Source of the DNA: CAWDVB01 sp963824105
GTDB taxonomy: Bacteria > Actinomycetota > Actinomycetes > Propionibacteriales > Nocardioidaceae
Assembly (NCBI GenBank): GCA_963824105.1
Contig: CAWGNN010000011.1
Span: 186,001 to 250,000, forward strand
Direction: 5' to 3'
DNA: 64,000 bases
This document shows positions 47,760 through 60,081 of the stretch, piece by piece (positions within the stretch are counted from its first letter, which is position 1; each line of letters starts with the position of its first letter). The notes under the pieces were generated by a model that was not told where the DNA came from, searched no databases, and was given only the letters and a program-made list of their open reading frames with translations. The position numbers were made by a program, and so were the translations under genes.

Positions 47760-48700
47760 AGAAGCACCTGCTGAGCGCCGCCGACCTGACCAGGGCCGAC
47801 GCGGAGCTGATCCTGGACACCGCCGAGGAGATGCGCACGCTGGCGGACCGGCCCATCAAGAAGCTTCCGGCGCTGCGTGGGCGCACCGTGGTCAACCTGT
47901 TCTTCGAGGACTCCACCCGGACCCGCACGTCGTTCGAGGCGGCGGCCAAGCGCCTGTCGGCGGACGTGATCAACTTCTCCGCGAAGGGTTCCAGCCTCAG
48001 CAAGGGGGAGAGCCTGAAGGACACCGCGCTGACCCTGGAGGCGATGGGGGCCGACGCCATCGTGATCCGCCACTGGGCGTCGGGGGCGCCCGACCGGCTG
48101 GCTAACGCCGGTTGGACGCACAGCACGGTCGTGAACGCCGGGGACGGGACCCATGAGCATCCCACCCAGGCCCTCCTGGACGCCTTCACGATGCGCCGGC
48201 ATCTGGGTCCGCTGGACGGCAAGGACATCGTGATCGTCGGGGACATCCTGCACAGCCGGGTGGCCCGATCCAACGCGCTGCTCCTGCGCACGTTGGGCGC
48301 ACAGGTGACCATCGTCGCGCCGCCGACCCTGCTGCCGGTGGGCATCGAGACCTGGGACGTGAAGACGTCCTACGACCTCGACGCGGTGCTGCCGCACGCG
48401 GACGCCGTGATGATGCTGAGGGTCCAGCGGGAGCGCATGCACGCGGCCTTCTTCCCGAGCGCCCGCGAGTACTCCCGCCGGTACGGGCTCGACCTGCGCC
48501 GGATGAACGCCATGCCCGACAACGCGATCGTGATGCATCCGGGCCCGATGGTCCGCGGCATGGAGATCACCGCCGACGTCGCCGATTCGCCGCGCTCGGT
48601 GATCGTCGAGCAGGTCACGAACGGCGTGGCCGTGAGGATGGCGGTGCTGTACCTGCTTCTCGGCGGCAACGAGCCCGCCGCACCTGGAGGAGACGAGTGA
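47756..48700 (+). CDS. pyrB: Aspartate carbamoyltransferase catalytic subunit
   Basis: 314 aa. The carbamoyl-phosphate loop FFEDSTRTRTSFE (about residues 44-56), SKGESLKDTALTLEAMGAD, and HPTQALLDAFT are the family signatures. It condenses carbamoyl phosphate with aspartate. No pyrI regulatory subunit is present, as usual in actinobacteria; here it adjoins pyrC, with which it may form a complex. Overlaps pyrC by 4 bases. Confidence 0.96.
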   Translation: MKKHLLSAADLTRADAELILDTAEEMRTLADRPIKKLPALRGRTVVNLFFEDSTRTRTSFEAAAKRLSADVINFSAKGSSLSKGESLKDTALTLEAMGADAIVIRHWASGAPDRLANAGWTHSTVVNAGDGTHEHPTQALLDAFTMRRHLGPLDGKDIVIVGDILHSRVARSNALLLRTLGAQVTIVAPPTLLPVGIETWDVKTSYDLDAVLPHADAVMMLRVQRERMHAAFFPSAREYSRRYGLDLRRMNAMPDNAIVMHPGPMVRGMEITADVADSPRSVIVEQVTNGVAVRMAVLYLLLGGNEPAAPGGDE

Positions 48701-49983
48701 CCGCCTATCTGATCAAGCACGCCGCACCGCTCGGGGGAGACCCTGTCGACCTGCTTCTCGAGGACGGGCTGATAGCCCGCGTCGGTTCGGGGATCGAGGC
48801 CAAGGACGCCGAGGTCGTGGACGGGACGGGGCTCATCGCACTACCCGGACTGGTGGATCTGCACACCCACCTGCGCGAGCCGGGGCGTGAGGATGCCGAG
48901 ACGGTGGAGTCCGGGACCCGCGCGGCCGCGATGGGCGGCTTCACCGCCGTCCACGCGATGGCGAACACCGAGCCCGTTGCCGACACCGCGGGCGTCGTTG
49001 AACAGGTGTGGCGGCTGGGGATGGAGGCGGGCTACTGCGACGTCTTTCCCGTGGGCGCTGTCACCGTGGGACTGGAAGGCTCCCAGCTCGCCGAGCTCGG
49101 CGCGATGGCCGACTCCGCCGCCCATGTCAGGGTCTTCTCCGACGACGGCAAGTGCGTGTCCGACGCGGTCCTGATGCGCCGGGCTCTGGAGTACGTCAAG
49201 GCGTTCGACGGCGTGATCGCCCAGCACGCCCAGGAGCCGCGCCTCACCGAGGGCGCCCAGATGAACGAGGGAGAGCTCTCGGGGCGGCTGGGTCTGCAGG
49301 GCTGGCCCGCGGTCGCAGAGGAGGCGGTCATCGCGCGTGACTGCCTGCTCGCCGCCCATGTTGGCTCCCGGCTGCACGTCTGCCATGTCTCCACCGCGGG
49401 CTCGGTGGAGATCATCCGGTGGGCCAAGAGCCACGGCTGGAACGTCACCGCCGAGGTCACGCCTCACCACCTGCTCCTTACCGAAGATCTGGCTGCCACG
49501 TACGACCCGATCTACAAGGTGAACCCGCCGTTGCGGTCCGCGGCCGATGTGGTGGCGGTGCGGGCAGGGTTGGCCGACGGCACCATCGACGTCGTCGCGA
49601 CCGATCACGCACCTCACCCACGCGAGGACAAGGACTGCGAGTGGGGAGCCGCCGCTTTCGGGATGCTCGGACTCGAGACCGCGCTGTCGGTCGTGCAGCA
49701 GACCATGGTCGACACCGGTCGTCTCACCTGGGCGCAGGTCGCCGAGCGGATGTCGTCCTCGCCCGCCGAGATCGGACGGATTGGGGGGCACGGCCGTCCC
49801 CTCGCCGAGGGCGAGCCGGCGAACCTCGTGCTCTACGACCCCACCGTGTCGCGGGTGGTCGACCCCGCGGACACCGCGTCCAAGTCCCGCAACAACCCCT
49901 ATGCCGGCCGAGACCTGCCCGGCCAGGTGATGGCCACCTTCCTGCGCGGCCGGCTCGTCGTGCGGAACGGGAGTCTGGTGTGA
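48697..49983 (+). CDS. pyrC: Dihydroorotase, class I
   Basis: 428 aa amidohydrolase. Metal motif DLHTHLREPG, later histidines in LHVCHVST and EVTPHHLLLTEDL, and the catalytic aspartate in ATDHAPHPREDK. It closes carbamoyl aspartate to dihydroorotate. GTG 48697 overlaps pyrB; the stop overlaps the next gene by 4 bases. Confidence 0.95.
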   Translation: MTAYLIKHAAPLGGDPVDLLLEDGLIARVGSGIEAKDAEVVDGTGLIALPGLVDLHTHLREPGREDAETVESGTRAAAMGGFTAVHAMANTEPVADTAGVVEQVWRLGMEAGYCDVFPVGAVTVGLEGSQLAELGAMADSAAHVRVFSDDGKCVSDAVLMRRALEYVKAFDGVIAQHAQEPRLTEGAQMNEGELSGRLGLQGWPAVAEEAVIARDCLLAAHVGSRLHVCHVSTAGSVEIIRWAKSHGWNVTAEVTPHHLLLTEDLAATYDPIYKVNPPLRSAADVVAVRAGLADGTIDVVATDHAPHPREDKDCEWGAAAFGMLGLETALSVVQQTMVDTGRLTWAQVAERMSSSPAEIGRIGGHGRPLAEGEPANLVLYDPTVSRVVDPADTASKSRNNPYAGRDLPGQVMATFLRGRLVVRNGSLV

Positions 49984-50525
49984 CCCTTCCCCTGGCCGCA
50001 CTCGCCGGCGCGTCGGCCACCTCCTGGTGGGAGCCCACGCTGGTGACCTTGGTACTGGTGGCCGTGGTCTTCTGGCTGATGTGGTGGGGGTGGCGGGGCC
50101 GACGGGGCAAGCACGACCTGCCGCCGCTGGTCGAGATCCCGCTGGGGTCGGCCGCTCCGGCCGAGCTGGAGTCCGCCGCCTCCTACCTCGGGACCACGGT
50201 CGCCGGGGACTGGCTCGACCGGGTGGAGGCGCCGGGGCTGGGCGGTCGCGGCCAGGTCGCGCTGCGGCTGAACGAGGCAGGGATCGACGTGAAGCGGCCC
50301 GGAGGCGGCTTCCGGATCCCGACCGCGGCGCTGCGCGGGGCCCGTCATGACCAAGGCATCGCCGGCAAGGTGATTCCCCCGCACGGCGTCCTGGTTGTCA
50401 CCTGGCAGCACGGAGATCTCGTGCTGGACACCGGATTCCGGCTGGACGCACGCGACGTAACCGCCGCCCACAACGCGTGGATCGGCCGACTGAACCAGAC
50501 CGAGCACACCTCAGAGGAGGCATGA
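49980..50525 (+). CDS. PH-like membrane-anchored protein of the pyr operon
   Basis: 181 aa. One membrane helix near residues 20-37 (LVTLVLVAVVFWLMWWGW) and a cytoplasmic beta-rich domain (EIPLGSAAPAELESAASYLGTTVAGDWLDRV ... ILVVTWQHG-like segments near the end). The same small protein lies between pyrC and carA in streptomycetes, so its place in the operon is conserved, but its job is unknown. GTG 49980 has GGGAG 7 bases upstream and overlaps the pyrC stop. Confidence 0.75.
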   Translation: MTLPLAALAGASATSWWEPTLVTLVLVAVVFWLMWWGWRGRRGKHDLPPLVEIPLGSAAPAELESAASYLGTTVAGDWLDRVEAPGLGGRGQVALRLNEAGIDVKRPGGGFRIPTAALRGARHDQGIAGKVIPPHGVLVVTWQHGDLVLDTGFRLDARDVTAAHNAWIGRLNQTEHTSEEA

Positions 50526-51666
50526 ACCGGGTGAGTCGTTCTTCAGCACTACTCGTCCTCGAGGACGGACGGGCGTTCCGAGGACAGTCTTTCGGCGCGG
50601 AGGGTGAGACCTTCGGCGAGGCCGTGTTCTCCACCGGGATGACCGGATACCAGGAGACGCTGACCGACCCGTCGTACCACCGGCAGGTGGTTGTGATGAC
50701 CGCCCCGCACGTCGGCAATACCGGTATGAACGACGAGGACCCCGAGTCCAGCCGGATCTGGGTGGCCGGCTATGTCGTCCGGGACCCCGCCCGGCGTGCC
50801 TCCAACTGGCGCTCCGAGCGCTCCCTCGACGACGAGCTGCGTGACCAGGGCGTCGTGGGGATCTCCGGCATCGACACCCGGGCCCTGACTCGCCACCTGC
50901 GCGATCGCGGCGCGATGCGGGTGGGCATCTCCACGGTCGAGCACGACCCCCATGCCCTGTTGGAGAAGGTGCACGCGTCGGCAGAGATGACCGGTGCGGC
51001 GCTGGCCGAGGAGGTCTCCACCAGCGCGGCCTACGTCGTGCCTGCGGTCGGCGAACGGCGCTACACCGTCGCGGCGATCGACCTGGGCATCAAGAGCAAC
51101 ACCCCGCGGATGATGTCCGACCGAGGCATGGAGGTGCACATCCTCCCGGCAACCGCGACCGCCGAGCAGATCCTCGCGCTCGCTCCGGACGGGGTCTTCT
51201 ACTCCAACGGCCCCGGTGACCCGGCCACCGCCGACCACAACGTGGAGGTGCTCCAGGAGCTGCTGCGCCAGGGCGTTCCCTACTTCGGGATCTGCTTCGG
51301 CAACCAGGTCTTCGGGCGGGCACTCGGCTTCGGGACCTACAAGCTGAAGTTCGGTCACCGCGGGATCAACCAGCCGGTGATGGACAAGACGACGGGAAAG
51401 GTCGAGGTGACCGCGCACAACCATGGCTTCGCGGTGGATGCCCCCCACGAGAGCACGACTCGGACGCCGTTCGGTGGTGCCACGGTGAGCCATGTCTGCC
51501 TGAACGACGACGTGGTCGAGGGGCTGGAGCTCCACGACGACCAGGGGCAGCTCACCGCCTTCAGCGTCCAGTACCACCCGGAAGCCGCGGCCGGCCCACA
51601 CGACGCCTCCTACCTGTTCGACCGGTTCGCCCAGATGATGGACCGCGCTCGGGCGGAGGCGGTCTG

Positions 51667-51667
<1 letters not shown>
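50522..51667 (+). CDS. carA: Carbamoyl-phosphate synthase small subunit (glutaminase)
   Basis: 381 aa. The N-terminal domain (ALLVLEDGRAFRGQSFGAEG; FSTGMTGYQETLTDPSY) precedes a class I glutaminase with nucleophile Cys in YFGICFGNQVFGRALG and His/Glu in FSVQYHPEAAAGPHD. It supplies ammonia to CarB. ATG 50522 lies only 1 base after AGAGGAGG, so GTG 50531 (VSRSSALL) may be the true start. The stop shares one base with the carB ATG. Confidence 0.95.
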
Positions 51668-55034
<3,367 letters not shown>

Positions 55035-55038
<4 letters not shown>

Positions 55039-56093
55039 CCTCGCCGTACGGACTCATCTTCGACCGCCTGCTCGTCCATACCGACGCCGAGAAGGCCCAC
55101 ACGGTCGCATCCCGGCTCATCGCTGCCGCCCAACCCGCGCTGCGGGTGGGGGAGAAGCTTGGGTTCGCCGGGGCGCCCGGGCCCTCGGTGCGCGCGATGG
55201 GGCTGACCTTCCCGGGCGTGCTGGGCCTGGCAGCCGGGTTCGACAAGAACGCCACCCGGGTCGATGCCCTGGCAGGGCTGGGGTTCGGCTTCGTCGAGAT
55301 CGGGACGGTCACCGGTGAGCCACAGCCGGGCAACCCGCGTCCCCGGCTGTTCCGACTCCCGGACGACCACGCGATCGTGAACCGGATGGGCTTCAACAAC
55401 GACGGCGCCGAGGCCGTGGCCCGGCGGCTGGCCCGCCGTGCCACCCGCACCGCGGCAAATCGTCATCCGGTGGTGCTCGGAGTCAACATCGGCAAGACGA
55501 AGGTCGTGCCGGAGGATCAGGCGGTGGACGACTACCGCAAGAGCGCGCGGCTCCTGGCGCCGTACGCCGACTATCTGGTCGTCAACGTCTCCTCGCCCAA
55601 CACGCCCGGTCTGCGCGATCTCCAGGCGGTGGAGAAGCTCGAGCCGCTGCTCTCAGCGGTCCGGCAGACGGCTGAAGCGGCCGCCCTCGCCCGACGGCTC
55701 CCGCTGTTGGTCAAGATCGCGCCGGACCTGTCCGACGAGGACGTGCTGGCCGTTGCGGACCTTGCCGTAGCGGTTGGCCTCGACGGCATCGTGGCGACCA
55801 ACACCACGACCTCCCGCGACGGCCTGCGCACTCCGGCGGACAAGGTGGCCGCTGCGGGGGCCGGCGGTCTCTCCGGGGAGCCACTTCGCGCGCGGGCGCT
55901 GGAGGTCCTTCGACTGCTCCGGCAGCGGGTGGGGGACGGGCTGACCCTGGTCGGCGTCGGAGGGGTCTCCACGGCCCAAGACGCCCGGGAGCGGCTCGAG
56001 GCCGGAGCGGACCTGCTCCAGGCCTACACAGGCTTCATCTACGGAGGCCCGGGGTGGCCCCGGCGGATCCAACGCGAGCTCGGCAAGGGGTGA
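55035..56093 (+). CDS. pyrD: Dihydroorotate dehydrogenase (quinone), class 2
   Basis: 352 aa. The N-terminal helical extension (LIFDRLLVHTDAEKAHTVASRLIAAAQ) that docks class 2 enzymes to the membrane is present; GLAAGFDKNATRVDAL and the active-site serine loop VVNVSSPNTPGLRDLQ follow. FMN phosphate is bound by LVGVGGVSTAQDA. Electrons go to the quinone pool. GTG 55035 overlaps carB (GTGA) with a weak ribosome binding site. Confidence 0.95.
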
Positions 56094-56098
56094 CGGCA

Positions 56099-56917
56099 GT
56101 GAGCACATTCGGTGCGCGGTTGCGGCGCGCGATGGACGAGCAGGGGCCGGTGTGCGCCGGGATCGATCCGCACGCCGCGCTGCTGCGCGACTGGGGACTC
56201 GATGACGATCCGGCCGGCTTGGAGCGGTTCGCGCTCACGGCGGTTGAGGCCTTCGCCGGGCACGTGGCCGCGGTCAAGCCGCAGTCGGCGTTCTTCGAGC
56301 GGCACGGTTCTCGGGGCATCGCGGTGCTGGAGCGAGTGCTGGCCGAGTGCCGCGCTGCCGGCACCCTGGTGGTCCTCGACGTCAAACGCGGCGACATCGG
56401 CTCGACCGCGCAGGCCTACGCCGATGCCTACCTCGACCCGGCCTCACCTCTCTGTGCGGACGCGGTCACCGCCAGCCCGTTCCTCGGGTTCGGCTCCCTC
56501 GCTCCGCTGCTGGACACCGCGGAGCGGCACGGCGGGGGTGTCTTCGTGCTCGCGCTCACGTCGAACCCGGAGGGGGCCCAGGTCCAGGGCGCCCGGTCCG
56601 GTTCGGGCCGCACGGTGGCGGGGGAGGTGCTGGCAGCGCTCGCGTCTCGCAACGCCGGCGTCCAGCCGCTGGGCTCCTTCGGTGCCGTGGTCGGTGTGAC
56701 GATCGGCGAGACCGCTGAGAATCTGGCCATCAACGGGCCGTTGCTGGCACCGGGTTTCGGCGCTCAAGGGGGGTCGGTCGAGAGCGCGCGCCGGACGTTC
56801 GGCGACGCTTGGGACAACGTGCTGGTGGCCAGCTCCCGGGAGATCCTCTCCGCCGGTCCCCAAGTCGGAGCCCTGCGCACCGCGGCGCGGCTCACCGTGG
56901 CACGTCTCACCGAGTGA
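56099..56917 (+). CDS. pyrF: Orotidine 5'-phosphate decarboxylase, type 2
   Basis: 272 aa, the longer PyrF subfamily of mycobacteria and myxobacteria. FGARLRRAMDEQGPVCAGIDPH opens it, KPQSAFFERHG follows, and the catalytic Lys/Asp pair is in LDVKRGDIGSTAQAYADAYL. It yields UMP, completing the pathway except for pyrE, which is not in the window. GTG 56099 is chosen since AAGGGG is 8 bases upstream; GTG 56090, overlapping pyrD, is the alternative. The last 11 bases overlap the convergent DUF952 gene. Confidence 0.94.
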   Translation: MSTFGARLRRAMDEQGPVCAGIDPHAALLRDWGLDDDPAGLERFALTAVEAFAGHVAAVKPQSAFFERHGSRGIAVLERVLAECRAAGTLVVLDVKRGDIGSTAQAYADAYLDPASPLCADAVTASPFLGFGSLAPLLDTAERHGGGVFVLALTSNPEGAQVQGARSGSGRTVAGEVLAALASRNAGVQPLGSFGAVVGVTIGETAENLAINGPLLAPGFGAQGGSVESARRTFGDAWDNVLVASSREILSAGPQVGALRTAARLTVARLTE

Positions 56918-57272
56918 GGTTGGAGTCATCGTCCTCGTCGTAGGGCCACACCTCACGGACCAGGCTGCAGGGGAGGGGCGCGTAGACGTGGGGGTAGAGC
57001 GTGCCGTTCCCGGCGTCCTCCAAGCGAACCGGTAGCCCGGACTCCTCGAGGGTCGCCAGGCTCAGCTCCAGCACGACCAGGTCCTCGTGGCAGTCGGCGT
57101 AGACCATCTCGGCGACCCCGCGGAGCTGATCGGGCAGGGAGCAGTGGACGAACCCCACCTGCTCGAAGCTTCGGTCCCGAGTCGATCGACGGTAGGTCCC
57201 CGAGGTCCGCGCCTCCTCCCACTCCGTGCGCGTGGTCAGGTGGTAGATCCGGTCGTCGGGGGTATCGGTCAC
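56907..57272 (-). CDS. DUF952 domain protein
   Basis: 121 aa. IYHLTTRTEWEEARTSGTY, GFVHCSLPDQLRGVAEMVYAD and the C-terminal NGTLYPHVYAPLP are the DUF952 signatures. The family resembles ADP-ribosyltransferase-like folds in outline, but no activity is established. It runs against the pyr operon and its 3' end overlaps pyrF by 11 bases. Start GTG 57272. The 156 bases between it and mihF hold both divergent promoters. Confidence 0.85.
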   Translation of the reverse strand: MTDTPDDRIYHLTTRTEWEEARTSGTYRRSTRDRSFEQVGFVHCSLPDQLRGVAEMVYADCHEDLVVLELSLATLEESGLPVRLEDAGNGTLYPHVYAPLPCSLVREVWPYDEDDDSNLTR

Positions 57273-57356
57273 GACGGCAATCCTGTCGCACAGCCGGATG
57301 GGGCCGGCATCTTGTGTTCAAACGCCCTTGTGGCCAGCATCAGGTCCGCTTCGGCG

Positions 57357-57385
57357 TTGCGGCGCGGTTGGCACTCTGACTAGAT
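57357..57385 (+). promoter_or_regulatory. mihF promoter
   Basis: TTGCGC (57357-57362), a spacer of 17 bases, and TAGATT (57380-57385) make the best two-box promoter seen in this window. It lies 44 bases before GTG 57429. Confidence 0.55.
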
Positions 57386-57428
57386 TCGGTCCCAGCCCGA
57401 TCACCCCCAGCGAGATGAGGTTCCGCTC

Positions 57429-57749
57429 GTGGCATTGCCGCAACTCACCCCCGAACAGCGCCAGGCCAATCTGGACAAGGCGGCCGCCTCCCGGCGGGAG
57501 CGTGCCGAGGTGAAGAACCGGCTGAAGCACTCGGGCGCCTCGATCCTCGAGGTGCTCGGGCAGGGCCAGAACAACGAGGTCATCGGGAAGATGCGCGTCC
57601 TCGATCTGATCTCGTCCATGCCTGGCCTGGGCAAGGTGCGCGCCCGTCAGATGATGGACCGGCTCGGGATCAGTGAGAACCGGCGCGTGCGGGGTCTCGG
57701 GGTCAACCAGATCGCAGCACTCGAGCGCGAGTTCGCCGATCGTGGCTGA
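57429..57749 (+). CDS. mihF: Actinobacterial integration host factor (mIHF/sIHF)
   Basis: 106 aa. ALPQLTPEQRQANLDKAAASRRERAEVKNRLK is the family N-terminus, and the helix-two-turn-helix region is VLDLISSMPGLGKVRARQMMDRLGI. It is a nucleoid-associated DNA-bending protein found only in actinobacteria, unrelated to E. coli IHF. It lies between pyrF and gmk, as in Mycobacterium and Streptomyces. It overlaps gmk by 8 bases. Confidence 0.95.
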   Translation: MALPQLTPEQRQANLDKAAASRRERAEVKNRLKHSGASILEVLGQGQNNEVIGKMRVLDLISSMPGLGKVRARQMMDRLGISENRRVRGLGVNQIAALEREFADRG

Positions 57750-58359
57750 CGCGCCGTCACAGGCGCGCAGCAGGCTGACCGTCCTGGCCGGGCCCACTGC
57801 GGTGGGCAAGGGCACGGTCGCGGCTGAGATCCGGCGGAGCCATCCGGAGGTCTGGATCTCGGTGTCGGTCACCACCCGCAAGCCTCGGCCCGGCGAGGTG
57901 GACGGCGTTCACTACCGCTTCGTCGACGATGCGGAGTTCGACCGGCTCGTCGCAGAGCAACGCCTGCTGGAGTGGGCCGTTGTCCATGGGGGAGCCCGGT
58001 ACGGCACTCCTCGACAACCCGTAGAACGGGCTCTGGCCGAGGGACGGCTGGCCCTGCTGGAGATCGACCTGCAGGGCGCTCGGCAGGTGCGAGAGCAGAT
58101 GCCCGGGGCGTTCCTGGTGTTCTTGAAGCCTCCTTCGTGGGAGGAGCTCGTCAGCCGCCTGGTCGGCAGGGGCACCGAGGGCGCGGAGGAGCGTGAGCGC
58201 CGCTTGGAGACCGCGCGGGCGGAGCTGGCCGCGGAGGTGGAGTTCGACGCCACCGTGGTAAACGCAGAAGTTCACGTTGCTGCCGAGGAGTTGGTAGCCT
58301 TGATGACTGGCGCCTCGGCCGGTTCGGACTCCAATTCGACTCAACCGTCCCACCCGTGA
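57742..58359 (+). CDS. gmk: Guanylate kinase
   Basis: 205 aa. P-loop AGPTAVGKGTV (about residues 17-27), GMP-binding SVSVTTRKPRPGEVDGVHYRFV, and LLEIDLQGARQVREQ. It phosphorylates GMP to GDP. Start GTG 57742 overlaps mihF; its ribosome binding site is weak, so coupling to mihF is likely. The last ~15 residues are an unconserved Ser-rich tail. Confidence 0.94.
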   Translation: MADAPSQARSRLTVLAGPTAVGKGTVAAEIRRSHPEVWISVSVTTRKPRPGEVDGVHYRFVDDAEFDRLVAEQRLLEWAVVHGGARYGTPRQPVERALAEGRLALLEIDLQGARQVREQMPGAFLVFLKPPSWEELVSRLVGRGTEGAEERERRLETARAELAAEVEFDATVVNAEVHVAAEELVALMTGASAGSDSNSTQPSHP

Positions 58360-58437
58360 CTCGCAGAGGCCCTGGACGAATACCGGTTGGACCGGTGACC
58401 GTCCCCGAAACCGACTGACTGTGAGGCGAAGAAGCAC

Positions 58438-58722
58438 GTGTCTGGTACCCCGATCGTTGCCGAGGGCATCACCAATCCGCCCATCGACGAGTTGCTGACC
58501 AAGACCGACTCCAAGTACCGACTGGTCCTCTACGCCGCCAAGCGCGCCCGGCAGATCAATGCCTACTACTCCCAGCTGGGCGAGGGCCTGCTGGAGTACG
58601 TCGGACCCCTGGTCGACACCCACGTCCAGGAGAAGCCACTCTCGATCGCTCTGCGTGAGCTGAACGAGGGCCTCCTCACCTACGAGGAGATCGACCCGGA
58701 GGACACCGAGCCGACCAAGTGA
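58438..58722 (+). CDS. rpoZ: DNA-directed RNA polymerase subunit omega
   Basis: 94 aa. GITNPPIDELLTKTDSKYRLVLYAAKRARQINAYYSQLGEG is the conserved omega core that wraps the C-terminus of beta-prime; the tail ALRELNEGLLTYEEID is also typical. In its interaction with RNA polymerase it can affect the response to ppGpp in some bacteria. GTG 58438; order gmk-rpoZ-coaBC-metK is conserved. Confidence 0.96.
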   Translation: MSGTPIVAEGITNPPIDELLTKTDSKYRLVLYAAKRARQINAYYSQLGEGLLEYVGPLVDTHVQEKPLSIALRELNEGLLTYEEIDPEDTEPTK

Positions 58723-58779
58723 CCCGGGCCCCGTTCGGGGACCGAGCGTCGAAGATCCGCCGACCAGGGAGGTGATGGT

Positions 58780-60042
58780 GTGACCGCATCGCCTCGGCCG
58801 CACGTCGTCCTTGGTGTCGGCGGCGGGATCGCGGCCTACAAGGCCTGCGAGCTGCTTCGCCGCTTCACCGAGTCCGGTCACGACGTCACCGTGGTGCCCA
58901 CGGCGTCCGCGCTCGAGTTCGTCGGGAAGATGACCTGGGAGGCGCTGTCGGGCAAGCCTGTCTCCGGTGAGGTCTCCGACCGGGCCTACGAGGTTCGTCA
59001 CGTCCGGATCGGGCAGGGCGCCGATCTTGTCGTGGTCGCGCCGGCAACGGCCAATCTCCTCGCCAAGGCCGCTCACGGACTGGCTGACGACCTGCTGACC
59101 AACACCCTGCTGACGGCTCGGTGCCCGGTCGTCTTCGCGCCGGCGATGCACACCGAGATGTGGGAGCACCCGGCCACCGTGGCCAACGTGGCCACGCTCC
59201 GCGACCGAGGGGCCATCGTCATCGAGCCCGCGGAGGGCCGTCTGACCGGGGCCGACACGGGCAAGGGGCGACTCCCCGAGCCCGAGGAGATCTTCCTCAC
59301 CGCGGTCGACCTGCTGGCGCGCCGTGGGTCCGGGTCGATCGCCGACCTCGCGGGGTTCCGGGTCCTGGTGAGCGCCGGAGGCACCCGGGAGTATCTCGAT
59401 CCGGTGCGTTTCATCGGCAACAGGTCGTCGGGGCGCCAGGGCTACGCCTTGGCGCGGACCGCGGCTGCTCGGGGGGCCGAGGTGGTCCTCGTGGCGGCGA
59501 ACTGCGATCTCCCCGACCCTGCGGGGGTGAAGGTGGTCCGGGTGGAGACGACCGCGGAGCTGCGGGATGCCGTGCTCAGCCGGGCTGCCGAGGCGGATGC
59601 CGTCGTCATGGCCGCGGCCCCTGCGGACTTCGGCACCGCGGAGATGAGCCCGACCAAGATCAAGAAGGCCGAGGACGGATCGCCGCCCGCGATCGCCCTC
59701 GTGCAGAACCCCGACATACTCCGTGAGCTCACCGTGCAGCGACCGCACCCGGGCATGGTGATCGTCGGGTTCGCAGCGGAGACCGGCGACGAGAGGGGCA
59801 CCGTCCTCGAACACGCTCGCGCCAAGCTGCGTCGCAAGGGCTGCGATCTGCTGGTGGTCAACGACGTGTCCGGGGGCAAGGTCTTCGGAAGCGAGGAGAA
59901 CCAAGCCGTTCTCCTTGACTCATCAGGAGGCCAGGTCGACATCGCCCGTGGTTCCAAGACCTCGGTCGCGCACGCGATCTGGGACGAGGTGTCGGCGCGT
60001 CTGACGGCCAACGCCGGACCAGGATCCGGGGCGGGCGGTTAG
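58780..60042 (+). CDS. coaBC: Bifunctional phosphopantothenoylcysteine decarboxylase / phosphopantothenate--cysteine ligase
   Basis: 420 aa. The CoaC half (1-185) has GVGGGIAAYKACELL, the active-site ADLVVVAPATANLLAKAAHGLADDLL with the conserved His and Asn region, and PAMHTEMWEHPA. The CoaB half (from about 190) starts with RVLVSAGGTREYLDPVRFIGNRSSGRQG and has the dimer/active-site ADAVVMAAAPADF and KIKK. In the CoaC lid the cysteine known from E. coli is replaced (TGADTGKGRLPEPEEI). It performs two steps of coenzyme A synthesis. GTG 58780 has GGGAGGTGAT upstream. Its TAG stop is part of the metK -10 box. Confidence 0.95.
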   Translation: MTASPRPHVVLGVGGGIAAYKACELLRRFTESGHDVTVVPTASALEFVGKMTWEALSGKPVSGEVSDRAYEVRHVRIGQGADLVVVAPATANLLAKAAHGLADDLLTNTLLTARCPVVFAPAMHTEMWEHPATVANVATLRDRGAIVIEPAEGRLTGADTGKGRLPEPEEIFLTAVDLLARRGSGSIADLAGFRVLVSAGGTREYLDPVRFIGNRSSGRQGYALARTAAARGAEVVLVAANCDLPDPAGVKVVRVETTAELRDAVLSRAAEADAVVMAAAPADFGTAEMSPTKIKKAEDGSPPAIALVQNPDILRELTVQRPHPGMVIVGFAAETGDERGTVLEHARAKLRRKGCDLLVVNDVSGGKVFGSEENQAVLLDSSGGQVDIARGSKTSVAHAIWDEVSARLTANAGPGSGAGG

Positions 60043-60045
60043 GGT
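60040..60045 (+). promoter_or_regulatory. -10 box TAGGGT of metK, overlapping the coaBC stop
   Basis: TAG of coaBC (60040-60042) begins TAGGGT, 36 bases before GTG 60082. With a short leader and AAAGGGAACGAGG as ribosome binding region, metK can be transcribed by itself. No SAM riboswitch fits in this short leader. Confidence 0.5.
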
Positions 60046-60081
60046 GGATCGCAGTCAGACGGGAAAGGGAACGAGGCGCAC

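Noticed and set aside
60043..60081. SAM riboswitch before metK
   Set aside because: Only about 36 bases separate the -10 box from the start codon, too short for any SAM riboswitch class.
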